Shown here one piece after another: positions 32,621 through 44,767 of a stretch of 64,000 nt of DNA (positions are counted from its first letter, which is position 1; every line of letters starts with the position of its first letter). The DNA is taken from the NCBI GenBank assembly GCA_038203635.1, contig JBBRDT010000004.1, forward strand, positions 10,138-74,137, read 5' to 3'. The position numbers were made by a program, and so were the translations under genes. The notes under the pieces were generated by a model. That model ran no database searches. It saw only the letters and a list, made by a program, of their open reading frames with translations, and was not told where the DNA came from. Origin of the DNA: DASRIA01 sp038203635 (GTDB taxonomy: Bacteria; Actinomycetota; Thermoleophilia; Solirubrobacterales; JBBDJG01).

Positions 32621-32975
32621 ACGAGCGCCTGAGGAGCTGCGCCGCGAAGAACAGCAACAGGCAGGCGAACCCGACCTCGAGGGACCGCTCGGAGACGTTG
32701 TTTGCGATCACCGTGCCGGCGACCACGCCAAGTGGGGAGAGCGCGCCGATCACGCCCGCGTCCTTCAGGCGCACATTGCCGTACCCGTACTGGCGCCAGG
32801 TGCCGACGAGCGCGACCAGCACGATGGACACGAGCGATGTTGCCTCCGCCTCGAGCTGCGACTGGCCCATGAAGATGGACAGGGCGGGGACGAACAGGAT
32901 CCCCCCGCCGACGCCGACGAGGCCGCCGACCGCACCGGCGAAGAGCCCGAGCAGGATGGCGGCGAGCTCGCTCAA
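32589..32975 (-). CDS. Half-length TauE/SafE family permease, second subunit
   Basis: A TTG at 32975 overlaps the stop of the upstream half as TTGA. The 128-residue product has about four membrane segments and begins with LLGLFAGAVGGLVGVGGGILFVP, the glycine-rich signature that opens each repeat of TauE/SafE (sulfite/organosulfonate exporter) proteins. YGNVRLKDA and GTVIANNVSERSL are the internal landmarks shared with the partner. Usual family members carry both repeats in one chain of about 250 residues, like the protein at 53325. The pair probably forms a heterodimer. Substrate unknown. Confidence 0.82.
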   Translation of the reverse strand: MSELAAILLGLFAGAVGGLVGVGGGILFVPALSIFMGQSQLEAEATSLVSIVLVALVGTWRQYGYGNVRLKDAGVIGALSPLGVVAGTVIANNVSERSLEVGFACLLLFFAAQLLRRSFREPAADEKP

Positions 32976-33355
32976 CCGATCAGCAGCTTGATTGCGACGC
33001 CAACGAGCAGCGCTGCGAACAGCAGCGACACGGCCCGGCCCGACAGGCGTTGCTGCAGGGCGGTGCCGGCAACCACCCCCGCGATGGCGGGAGCGCCGAC
33101 CAGGAATCCCTTGCCGAGGTCGACGTTGCCGTATGCGCCGTGGGCAATCGCCGCGAACAGCCCGATCAGTACGATCGCGGCGAGCGACGTGCCGGTGGCG
33201 ACGTGCTCGGAGTACCCGAACCACAGCACGAGCATCGGCACGATCACGGTGCCGCCGCCAACCCCGAACAGCCCGCTGAACGTCCCCGCCACGGTGGCGA
33301 CGAAAGCAAGCTTCAGGAGGCGCGGCCCGGACTCGCTCGGGGATGGCCCGGACAT
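32972..33355 (-). CDS. Half-length TauE/SafE family permease, first subunit
   Basis: The ATG at 33355 starts a 127-residue membrane protein with the repeat signature LFGVGGGTVIVPMLVLWFG, then EHVATGTSLAAIV, YGNVDLGKGF and GTALQQRLSG, matching the second subunit segment by segment. About four membrane helices are expected. Four-nt overlap with the partner points to coupled translation in equal amounts. The family exports small organosulfur anions or sulfite in characterised cases. It is divergent from trehalose-phosphatase, with 21 nt between starts. Confidence 0.84.
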   Translation of the reverse strand: MSGPSPSESGPRLLKLAFVATVAGTFSGLFGVGGGTVIVPMLVLWFGYSEHVATGTSLAAIVLIGLFAAIAHGAYGNVDLGKGFLVGAPAIAGVVAGTALQQRLSGRAVSLLFAALLVGVAIKLLIG

Positions 33356-33376
33356 GGTCCGGGATACTAGAGCCGC

Positions 33377-34189
33377 ATGACGCCGCTTCCCGGCACGGCC
33401 ACGGCCGAGCGCCTGCTCGCTCCTCTCCGCGAACGACCGCAGCGCTCAGCCATCCTCTGCGACATCGACGGCACCCTCGCGCCGATCGTGGAGCGCCCCG
33501 AGCTCGCGACCGTGCCACCCCGCGCAAGACACCTGCTGGAGCAGCTGTCGACCCGTTACGGGCTCGTCGCCTGCGTGTCGGGCCGCCGCGCGACGGTCGC
33601 GCGGCAGATGGTCGGCATCGATGGGCTCCTCTACGTCGGCAACCACGGGCTCGAGCGGCTGGAGCCCGGTTCCGAGGTGGCCGTGCTCAACCCGGAGATC
33701 CAGCCGCTCGCCGAGCGCGTCCGCCGGTTCGCGGCCGAGCGCTTCACTCCGGAGTTGGAGCGGCTCGGGATCACACTCGAGGACAAGGACGCGATCTGGA
33801 CCTTCCACTACCGGCGCGCCGGCGACGAGGATGCGGCCCGCGCGGCGCTGGAGGGCGTGGCGCAGGGTGCGCACGCCGCCGGGCTTGACCCGCACCACGG
33901 ACGGAAGGTCCTCGAGATCAGGCCCACCGCAGCCGTGGACAAGGGCACGGCCGTGGCGGGAGTGCTCGAGGGCCGGGAACTCTCCCGGGCTCTGTTCGGC
34001 GGAGACGACACCACCGACGTGGACGCTTTCCGGCGGCTGCGAGAGCTGGCCGGCGAAGGTGCACTCGAGGGTGTGGTGTGCGTGGGCGTCGCGTCGGCCG
34101 AGACCCCGGCGGCGGTCGTCGAAGAGGCGGACCTGGTCGTCGAGGGCACGGAGGGCTTCCTGCGGATCCTCGAGAGCCTGGCCGCCTGA
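33377..34189 (+). CDS. otsB: Trehalose-6-phosphate phosphatase
   Basis: The 270-residue HAD-superfamily enzyme removes phosphate from trehalose-6-phosphate. ILCDIDGTLAPI (about residues 26-37) is motif I with the nucleophile Asp; VACVSGRRAT is the motif II region with the conserved Ser; YVGNHGLE is family-specific; VDKGTAV provides the motif III Lys; FGGDDTTDVDAF is motif IV with the metal-binding Asp pair. No trehalose-phosphate synthase is adjacent. A small membrane protein gene follows after 13 nt with its own ribosome-binding site. Confidence 0.93.
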   Translation: MTPLPGTATAERLLAPLRERPQRSAILCDIDGTLAPIVERPELATVPPRARHLLEQLSTRYGLVACVSGRRATVARQMVGIDGLLYVGNHGLERLEPGSEVAVLNPEIQPLAERVRRFAAERFTPELERLGITLEDKDAIWTFHYRRAGDEDAARAALEGVAQGAHAAGLDPHHGRKVLEIRPTAAVDKGTAVAGVLEGRELSRALFGGDDTTDVDAFRRLRELAGEGALEGVVCVGVASAETPAAVVEEADLVVEGTEGFLRILESLAA

Positions 34190-34202
34190 GGGGCAGAGGC
34201 GC

Positions 34203-34727
34203 TTGCTCTACACCGACTTCCTCAAGTCGACCGTGCTGCTCGCCGCCGCTGAGGGAACGGCGCTCGCGGTGGTCGCCATCGCCGTGGCCGCCGCCCAGGA
34301 CGACACCCCGACGATCATCTTCGCCGTCTCGTGGTGGGTCGTTGCCGTCGTCTTCGGTGCGTGGCTGGGACGTCGCCCGCAGACGACGAGAGCAATCGGC
34401 CGGCTGCTGGCCTCTGCACGCACGTCGAACACGCTCCCCGACATCAGGCCGGGATCGGTGCTGCTGAACCGGCTCTGGCTCCTGGCTGTGTCCGCCGTGG
34501 TGGCCGCCGGCCTGTCGTGGCTGTTTCCCCAGTTCTCCGCGGTGGTTGCCGGCGGTGCGTTCCTGGTCGCGCTCGCATGGCGCAAGCAGGAGCCGGCGGT
34601 GACCGCGATCGAAGAGCGCGACGGCGTGCGCTTCTACGTTGTCCCGACCTCGCCGTTCGGCGCGATCGAGCTGACGCGGACCCCGGGACTGAGGCGCGTC
34701 GACACCGTCAACGGCGCCGGCTTGTAG
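34203..34727 (+). CDS. Small membrane protein, unknown
   Basis: A TTG at 34203, behind a GAGGGG-type ribosome-binding site, starts LLYTDFLKSTVLLAAAEGT. The 174 residues contain about four membrane segments (two between residues 10 and 60, two between 90 and 125) with a basic loop RRPQTTRAIGRLL between the pairs, then a soluble C-terminal part with FYVVPTSPFGAIELTRTPG. No family is recognised. The 3' end overlaps the convergent polX gene by 20 nt. Probably co-transcribed with otsB. Confidence 0.72.
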   Translation: MLYTDFLKSTVLLAAAEGTALAVVAIAVAAAQDDTPTIIFAVSWWVVAVVFGAWLGRRPQTTRAIGRLLASARTSNTLPDIRPGSVLLNRLWLLAVSAVVAAGLSWLFPQFSAVVAGGAFLVALAWRKQEPAVTAIEERDGVRFYVVPTSPFGAIELTRTPGLRRVDTVNGAGL

Positions 34728-36462
34728 CCGCCTTCTTGCGACCGCGCTTGCGCAGCTTGTCGAGCTGCGGCCAGGTGCGCGTGTTCGCGACGTGTTCCTT
34801 GGTGAGCCAGGCCCGGCGCGCGGTCGCGACGCCGTAACGGACCACGCTCAGCGTGCGCCTGCTGTGCGCGTCGGAGTCGATCACGATCAACACGCCTGCC
34901 TCCGCGGCGAGCCGGGCGTGCACGTCGTTCAGGTCGCGCCGGTCGGGATTTGCGTTGATCTCGAGGAACGTCCCGGTCTCGGCGGCGTGGGCGATCAGCT
35001 GCTCGACGTCGACCGCATACGGCTCCCGCCGCAGGATCTTGCGGCCCGTCGGGTGGCCGATGACGTCCACCAGCGGATGGTCCATCGCGGCCATCATGCG
35101 CTTCGTCATCTTCTCCTCGCCCATGCGAAAAGACGTATGGGTGGAGGCCACGACCCAGTCCAGCTCCTCGAGCACCTCGTCCGCATAGTCGAGTGACCCG
35201 TCGGTGTTGATGTTCACCTCGGTTCCCGCGAGCACGGTGAACCCGTCGAGCTCCTCGTTCAATTGCCGCGCGCGCTCGACCTGCCGTAACAGCTCGTCCG
35301 CCTGCACGTCGTTGCCGAACCCGTGCGAGGCGGAGTGGTCCGTGACAGCGAGGTACTTGTAGCCGCGCTTCTGCGCAGCCCTGGCCATGTCCGGGAGCGA
35401 GCTGCGCCCATCCGACAGCGTGGTGTGCGAATGCAGGTCCCCCTTGAGGTCGGCCTCGGTTACGAGCTTCGGCAACTCCCCGGCGATCGCTGCCTGCAGC
35501 TCGCCTCGTCCCTCGCGCAGCTCAGGCTCGATGCACGGAAGGCCGAGCACCTCGTAGACGCCCTCTTCCGTTGGGCAGCGGTGCACCTTGCCCGACTCGT
35601 CCTCCTCGATCCCGTACTCGCTCACGTGCATACCGCGGCGCACGGCGTACTCACGTAGCGCGACGTTGTGCTGCTTGGAACCCGTCAGGTGCTGGAGCAC
35701 GTTGCCGAACTGGTCCGGCTCGACGACCCGGAAGTCGATCCGTAGACCGTTGTGGGTCGTCCCCCGCGCTCCCGCCTCGCCGCCCGAGCCGACCTCGCTC
35801 AAAAGCTCCATCTCGGTGAATGCGCGCGTCAGCTCGGCCGGGTCGTGTGAGGTCGCGATCACGTCGAGGTCCTTGCACGTGTCGGTCATCCGCCGGGCGC
35901 TGCCGGCGATCTCGACCCGGTCTGCGGCGGGGTGCTTGCGCAGGTGGTCGACGATCTGCTCGCCGATCGCCAGCACGGCTGACAGCAGGACCCGCTGAGC
36001 GGGGCCCTCCTCGACGTGCCTCGAGAGCGCCTTGGCGATGTTCTGCTCGGCCTTTGGCCCGAGTCCGGCGATCTGGCGCAGGCGCTCGTTCTCAGCGGCC
36101 TCCTTCAAGTCCTCGAGTGTCGAGATGCCGAGCTCGTCGTAGATCTTGCGAGCCGTCTTGGCCCCCAGGCCCGGCAGCTGGGTGAACCGCACGAGCTCAC
36201 CGGGAAACTTCGCGCGCAGCTTCTCAGCCGCGGGGATGTCGCCCGTCTCGACCAGCGCGCGGATCTTCTCCTGGAGCGTCTTGCCGACGTTGCGGACCTC
36301 AGTGGCCCGGTCCTCCAGCGCCAGCTGGGCGACCGAGACCGGGGAGTTGCGGATCGAATTGGCCGCCTCCCGGTAGGCGACCACGCGATAGATCACCGCC
36401 CCGTCGAGCTCGTACAGGTCCGCCAACTCGTCCATGGCCGCGGCGATCTCGGCGTTCTTCAT
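34708..36462 (-). CDS. polX: Family X DNA polymerase with PHP domain
   Basis: The start is the ATG at 36462 (MKNAEIAAAMDELADLYEL); the open frame extends 27 codons further but without family similarity. The 584-residue protein has the bacterial PolX layout: an N-terminal helix-hairpin-helix 8-kDa-like region with LPGLGAKTARKIYDELG, a nucleotidyltransferase palm with VEIAGSARRMTDTCKDLDVI and the third acidic strand RIDFRVVE, then a PHP domain starting GDLHSHTTLSDG with LAVTDHS and IGHPTGR. It fills short gaps in base-excision or other repair; the PHP part gives 3'-5' exonuclease or phosphatase activity. All key acidic and histidine residues seem present. Confidence 0.94.
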   Translation of the reverse strand: MKNAEIAAAMDELADLYELDGAVIYRVVAYREAANSIRNSPVSVAQLALEDRATEVRNVGKTLQEKIRALVETGDIPAAEKLRAKFPGELVRFTQLPGLGAKTARKIYDELGISTLEDLKEAAENERLRQIAGLGPKAEQNIAKALSRHVEEGPAQRVLLSAVLAIGEQIVDHLRKHPAADRVEIAGSARRMTDTCKDLDVIATSHDPAELTRAFTEMELLSEVGSGGEAGARGTTHNGLRIDFRVVEPDQFGNVLQHLTGSKQHNVALREYAVRRGMHVSEYGIEEDESGKVHRCPTEEGVYEVLGLPCIEPELREGRGELQAAIAGELPKLVTEADLKGDLHSHTTLSDGRSSLPDMARAAQKRGYKYLAVTDHSASHGFGNDVQADELLRQVERARQLNEELDGFTVLAGTEVNINTDGSLDYADEVLEELDWVVASTHTSFRMGEEKMTKRMMAAMDHPLVDVIGHPTGRKILRREPYAVDVEQLIAHAAETGTFLEINANPDRRDLNDVHARLAAEAGVLIVIDSDAHSRRTLSVVRYGVATARRAWLTKEHVANTRTWPQLDKLRKRGRKKAATSRRR

Positions 36463-36496
36463 CGCAGACACGTTAGAGACTGGCGATACTCCCGCG

Positions 36497-37240
36497 ATGC
36501 CGCGAGACTGGCCTCCCGGCCCGGTGTGGGTCGTGCTGCCCACCTACAACGAGCGCGAGAACCTCGAGCCGGTTGTGACCGGCGTGCGTGCGGCGCTCGA
36601 CGGCGTGGCTCCGGATCACAGGGTGCTGATCGTGGATGACTCCTCCCCGGACGGCACGGGCCGCCTCGCCGAGGAGCTCGCGGCCCGCGATCCCGCGGTG
36701 AGCGTCCTGCACCGGCCGCAGAAGGAGGGGCTGGGCCAGGCCTACATAGCGGGGTTCGGAGTCGCGCTCGCCGAGGGGGCCGCCCTTGTGATCGAAATGG
36801 ACGCGGACCTCTCGCACGACCCGCGACACCTGCGGATGATGGTGGAGGCGGCGCACAAGGCCGACCTCGTGCTCGGCTCGCGGTACGTCCCCGGGGGACA
36901 GGTGCGCAACTGGGGCGCGATGCGGCGGCTCGTGAGCCGCGGCGGCTGCTGGTATGCCCGCGTCGTCCTGGGCGTCGGCGTACGTGACCTGACGGGTGGC
37001 TTCAAGTGCTTCCGGCGGGAGGTCCTGGAGGCGCTCGACCTAACTCACATCAGGTCGCAGGGCTATGCCTTCCAGGTGGAGCTGACCTACAGGGCGATCC
37101 AGCGCGGGTTCCGCGTCATGGAGATCCCGATCGTGTTCACCGACAGGACCGTCGGCCAGAGCAAGATGTCTCGCCGGATCGTGCTCGAGGCTATGTGGAT
37201 GGTGCCGATACTGAGGGCGGGCCGCAGGCACTATACGTAA
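36497..37240 (+). CDS. Polyprenol-phosphate mannosyltransferase-like GT2
   Basis: The ATG at 36497 is divergent from polX, with 34 nt between starts. The 247 residues show the dolichol-phosphate mannose synthase pattern: VVLPTYNERENLEPVV, VLIVDDSSPDGTG, VIEMDADLSHDP (the metal-binding DxD), LVLGSRYVPGG, GGFKCFRREVLE and IVFTDRTVGQSKMS. Such enzymes transfer mannose from GDP-mannose to polyprenol phosphate, providing a membrane-side mannose donor for lipoglycans and O-mannosylation. No C-terminal membrane domain is present, as in the soluble form. It is not in the glycan locus but may serve it. Confidence 0.9.
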   Translation: MPRDWPPGPVWVVLPTYNERENLEPVVTGVRAALDGVAPDHRVLIVDDSSPDGTGRLAEELAARDPAVSVLHRPQKEGLGQAYIAGFGVALAEGAALVIEMDADLSHDPRHLRMMVEAAHKADLVLGSRYVPGGQVRNWGAMRRLVSRGGCWYARVVLGVGVRDLTGGFKCFRREVLEALDLTHIRSQGYAFQVELTYRAIQRGFRVMEIPIVFTDRTVGQSKMSRRIVLEAMWMVPILRAGRRHYT

Positions 37241-37291
37241 TGAAGTATTGACTGTCTAGACTTGTGTGGCAACCGAGCAGAAGGGAGCATC

Positions 37292-37618
37292 GTGGCTGGC
37301 CAGATCACCGACGTGACAGATGGCACCTTTGAAGTGGAGGTACTGGAAGCAGAGGGCGCAGTACTGGTGGACTTCTGGGCGCCCTGGTGCGGCCCGTGCC
37401 GAGTCGTCTCCCCCGTTCTGGAGGAGATCCACAACGAGCGCGAGGACCTGCGGGTGGTCAAGCTGAACGTCGACGAGAACCAGCAGACGGCGGTGAAGTA
37501 CGAGGTGCTCTCGATCCCCACGATGATCCTGTTCAAGGAGGGGGCGATGGTGAAGAAGCTGATCGGGGCGCAGCCGAAGGCGCGCATCGAGGCCGAGCTG
37601 GAGCTTGAGCCTGCTTAG
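37292..37618 (+). CDS. trxA: Thioredoxin
   Basis: The GTG at 37292 is chosen for the GGGAG site just upstream and because it yields the standard thioredoxin length of 108 residues; the frame is open 30 nt further. VDFWAPWCGPCRVV holds the WCGPC redox-active site, and LSIPTMILFKEG the cis-proline loop. It reduces protein disulfides in the cytoplasm. It follows the mannosyltransferase-like gene after 51 nt. Confidence 0.95.
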   Translation: MAGQITDVTDGTFEVEVLEAEGAVLVDFWAPWCGPCRVVSPVLEEIHNEREDLRVVKLNVDENQQTAVKYEVLSIPTMILFKEGAMVKKLIGAQPKARIEAELELEPA

Positions 37619-37623
37619 TTTTC

Positions 37624-37653
37624 CTGCGTAGCTGCGTAACTGCATAACTGCGG
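37624..37653. repeat. 8-bp tandem repeat after trxA
   Basis: Three 8-bp units starting CTGC (37624-37631, 37632-37639, 37640-37647) differ by single bases and are followed by a partial fourth. The stretch lies just after the thioredoxin stop. Confidence 0.65.
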
Positions 37654-37718
37654 CTGGAGCGGGCATTCTGTAGACATGCCGGAGGCGCAGCGAGCACCGG
37701 TCGCGTACAAGGCGGTGG

Positions 37719-37907
37719 TCCTCGTCGCCGTTCGTGGCCGTGCCGATCATCTCGGCTGCGGTGATCCTCACGGAGGAGATCTGGGTGCGCGAGATCGAGG
37801 CGTCCCACGAGAACCGCGTCACGACCGACATCGTGATCCCGACCAGCGAGGACCTACCGGAGCGCGGTCCGCCGGAGGAGTTGGCGGCCGAGCGCGAGCG
37901 TCTTTAG
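37719..37907 (+). pseudogene. Possible C-terminal remnant of an AI-2E-type membrane permease
   Basis: In the frame ending at TAG 37905-37907 the sequence reads FVAVPIISAAVILTEEIWV followed by an acidic tail ending ELAAERERL. A LAVPxxA...EE segment closes the last membrane helix of AI-2E family transporters, and their acidic tails are similar. A stop at 37671 closes the frame upstream and no normal start is present except GTG at 37734. The rest of the gene is missing. The intergenic stretch from 37619 to 38074 shows no other gene. Confidence 0.35.
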
Positions 37908-38006
37908 CGTCGGCTCCATTCATACGAATCGTTCGGCCTTAGCCTCGAAGAGTTGACCTGGCGGCGACGATCCGTCACGCAATCGTGGGCACCCTCCGCC
38001 CATGGC

Positions 38007-38057
38007 CGAACTTTCGCGATCTGCACCCACCCCTCGGGTGCGAAACGCGAAAGTTCG
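38007..38057 (-). terminator. Nested inverted repeat downstream of ileS
   Basis: The outer arms, 38007-38018 and 38046-38057, are a perfect 12-bp match; inside, 38023-38028 and 38036-38041 pair as a second 6-bp stem. The structure lies 18 nt beyond the ileS stop and could terminate that transcript, but there is no clean T-run. A dispersed repeat is the alternative. Confidence 0.55.
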
Positions 38058-38074
38058 CGTGGTCGGTCACAGCT

Positions 38075-41227
<3,153 letters not shown>

Positions 41228-41239
41228 TGGCGGGTGATT

Positions 41240-41686
41240 CTAGGCTGCGCGTTCGAGCTTCCGGCACAGCCGGGCGAGCTCGCGCTTCTCACCGTCGTCC
41301 AGGACGGTGAACGTGTCCTGGACCCGGTGGGCGTGGCCGGGGAAGAGGTCCTCCACCAGCGCACGGCCGGAATCGGTGAGACTGATCATCAGCGCGCGCC
41401 GGTCCCGCGGGTCCGTCTCGCGGCGGATCAGGCGGCGCTGCTCGAGGGTCGAGGTGACCTCGCTGGCGTTGGCCTTGCTGAGGCCGAGACGCTGGCGGAG
41501 CGTCCGCAGGCCGAGGACGCCCCCGGCCGATTCGACCACCACCAGCATCCCGAACGCGGTCGGAGAGAGCCCGCGGCGCTCCAGCTCGCGGCCGAGCTTG
41601 CGCGTGACCCGGGTCTCGGCACGCACGAGCGCATCGAGGGCGCGATGCGCCAGCGGGTCCTGCAGCAGGGTCGAAAGGTCGCTCAC
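41240..41686 (-). CDS. MarR-family transcriptional regulator
   Basis: The GTG at 41686 gives 148 residues, the usual MarR length, starting VSDLSTLLQDP; the frame is open further but upstream residues are not protein-like. The winged helix shows RTLRQRLGLSKANASEVTSTLEQRRLIRRETDPRDRRALMISLT in outline, with the recognition helix at SKANASEVTSTL and the wing at DPRDRRALMIS. Such proteins bind palindromic operators as dimers and often respond to small phenolic ligands. It is directly upstream of ileS and divergent from the PD40 protein, with a 151-nt gap that probably holds both promoters. Confidence 0.9.
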   Translation of the reverse strand: MSDLSTLLQDPLAHRALDALVRAETRVTRKLGRELERRGLSPTAFGMLVVVESAGGVLGLRTLRQRLGLSKANASEVTSTLEQRRLIRRETDPRDRRALMISLTDSGRALVEDLFPGHAHRVQDTFTVLDDGEKRELARLCRKLERAA

Positions 41687-41837
41687 CTGGAGGGACGACG
41701 CTAGGCGTCGGTCCGGACGAAAACAGCCAGGTGCGAGCGATTTGGCGATCGACGGTAGAGTTAGGGCGGTCAGGGGGGCGCTCAGGCGCCGTCGTACAAG
41801 TCTCGCGGAGCGATCCGCAGCGGGGTAGGTTGTCTTG

Positions 41838-43373
41838 ATGGGAACGAGATGGTTGCTGTTGGCGGCTCTCGCCGGGGCAGTGACGGCCGGGACACCCACC
41901 GTGGCCCAGGCCTCCTTCCCGGGGACGAACGGGAGGATCGCCTTCGGGCGCGCCGTCGACACGCCGACCGAGACGCGCTGCATCCACACGGTCATCTTCA
42001 ACGGCGCGGGCGACACGATCCTGCTCCCCCCGTGCGACCCGGAGGCCGAGAGCAAGCCGCGATGGGCCTCCAACGCGGGCCAGATCGCGTACGAGGGGTG
42101 GGCCGGACAGCTCGACATCGTCAATGCCGACAGCACCAACCTGCGCGAGTTCGTCTTCGACAGCGGAGTGGGGACCACCGGCTTTGGCTGGTCTCCCGAC
42201 AGCGCCCAGATCGCCGTCAGCTGGTTCGATTGCCCCGACGGGGGAACATGTGGATCCCGGATCGAGAAAATGACTGCCGCGACCGGGAGCTACACCACGA
42301 TCCTGAACACCACGGACTACGTGTCCGGAATCGACTGGTCGCCCGATGGAACGCTGATCGCGTTCGCGCGTCAGTTCCAGCTCTACAAGATCAATGCCGA
42401 TGGGACGGGTCAGGTGGCGATCGCACCGGGCTCGCCGGGAGACAACTACGCGCCCAGCTGGTCTCCGAACCAGACCAAGATCGCCTTCGTCAGCACCCGT
42501 GACGAGAACGAGGAGATCTACGTCATGAACGCGAACGGCACGGGGCAGACCCGGCTGACCGACATGGTGGGGTCCGACACGTCGCCGCGATGGTCTCCGG
42601 ACGGTACGAAGATCGTCTTCGAGAGCGACCGGGACGGCAATCAGGAGATCTACACGATGAACGCGGACGGCACGGGCCAGACGAGGGTCACCAACGATCC
42701 CGCCGCCGACACGGCACCCGACTGGCAATCCCTGCCGATCAACGGCTACGTGCGGCCCAAGAACGCGACCACGGTTCGCGCCTCGCTGGTGCCGGCCTAT
42801 AACCAGTGCGTCTCTTCAAACCGTCTTCACGGGCCACCGCTCGGATCCGCGTCGTGCAACCCGCCCGGCCAGGTCTCGAACGAGCTGACGGTCGGCGGTC
42901 CCGAGTCCAACGGGAAGCCGGCGAATTTCCAGGGCTTCGTGCGCTACACCGCCTTGCCGGGCAATACGGGCACGCCGGCCGACGAGGCGGACGTGCGCAT
43001 CACCATCCAGCTGTCCGACATCCTCCGGCAGGGGACCCTGACCGACTACAACGGTGAGCTGGCCGCAAAGACGGTCATACGAATCACGGACAAGTCGAAC
43101 ACTCCGCATCCAAGTGGACCGGGTCCAGGCACCGTGTTCGACCACCCCTTGCGCGCCACGGTCCCGTGCACACCCACGGCGGACGTCAACGTAGGCGCAA
43201 CCTGCAACCTGGTCACGACCGCCGACGCAGTCCTGCCCGGCACCGTCACCGAGACCAAGCGGACGGTCTGGGGAATGGCCTCCGTGCAGGTCGAAGACGG
43301 GGGGGCGGACAGCGACGCCGATACCTTCGGCGACAACGTCGTCTTCCTGACGCAGGGAGTCTTCGTCCCCTGA
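41838..43373 (+). CDS. Exported PD40 (TolB-like) beta-propeller protein with C-terminal unnamed domain
   Basis: The ATG at 41838 is preferred over the adjacent TTG at 41835. The 511-residue protein begins with a signal peptide ending near TVAQAS (about residue 26). Residues about 30-300 form WD40-like PD40 repeats, seen as FGWSPDSAQIAVSW, GIDWSPDGTLIAFA, PSWSPNQTKIAFVS and PRWSPDGTKIVFES, a beta-propeller that usually binds partner proteins or glycans in the envelope. The last 200 residues match the whole mature part of the exported protein at 27628 (LVPAYNQC, DEADVRITIQLSDI, VIRITDKS, QGVFVP). A hairpin overlapping the stop may be its terminator. Confidence 0.87.
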   Translation: MGTRWLLLAALAGAVTAGTPTVAQASFPGTNGRIAFGRAVDTPTETRCIHTVIFNGAGDTILLPPCDPEAESKPRWASNAGQIAYEGWAGQLDIVNADSTNLREFVFDSGVGTTGFGWSPDSAQIAVSWFDCPDGGTCGSRIEKMTAATGSYTTILNTTDYVSGIDWSPDGTLIAFARQFQLYKINADGTGQVAIAPGSPGDNYAPSWSPNQTKIAFVSTRDENEEIYVMNANGTGQTRLTDMVGSDTSPRWSPDGTKIVFESDRDGNQEIYTMNADGTGQTRVTNDPAADTAPDWQSLPINGYVRPKNATTVRASLVPAYNQCVSSNRLHGPPLGSASCNPPGQVSNELTVGGPESNGKPANFQGFVRYTALPGNTGTPADEADVRITIQLSDILRQGTLTDYNGELAAKTVIRITDKSNTPHPSGPGPGTVFDHPLRATVPCTPTADVNVGATCNLVTTADAVLPGTVTETKRTVWGMASVQVEDGGADSDADTFGDNVVFLTQGVFVP

Positions 43374-43381
43374 CGGGGACG
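43364..43381. terminator. Bidirectional hairpin between convergent genes
   Basis: The arms, 43364-43370 and 43375-43381, pair perfectly over 7 bp around a TGAC loop that contains the stop codon of the left gene. It lies between the convergent PD40 gene and fumC and may serve both strands. No T-run follows. Confidence 0.5.
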
Positions 43382-43383
43382 CG

Positions 43384-44706
<1,323 letters not shown>

Positions 44707-44767
44707 GCCTTCCTCCTGTCGCGGGGTCAGTCCTTACAGCCTATTGGGCTGCTCGTGCCGAGCCGGG

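Noticed and set aside
41228..41239. A T-box leader for ileS
   Set aside because: Only 12 nt separate ileS from the marR-type gene, too short for a T-box structure.
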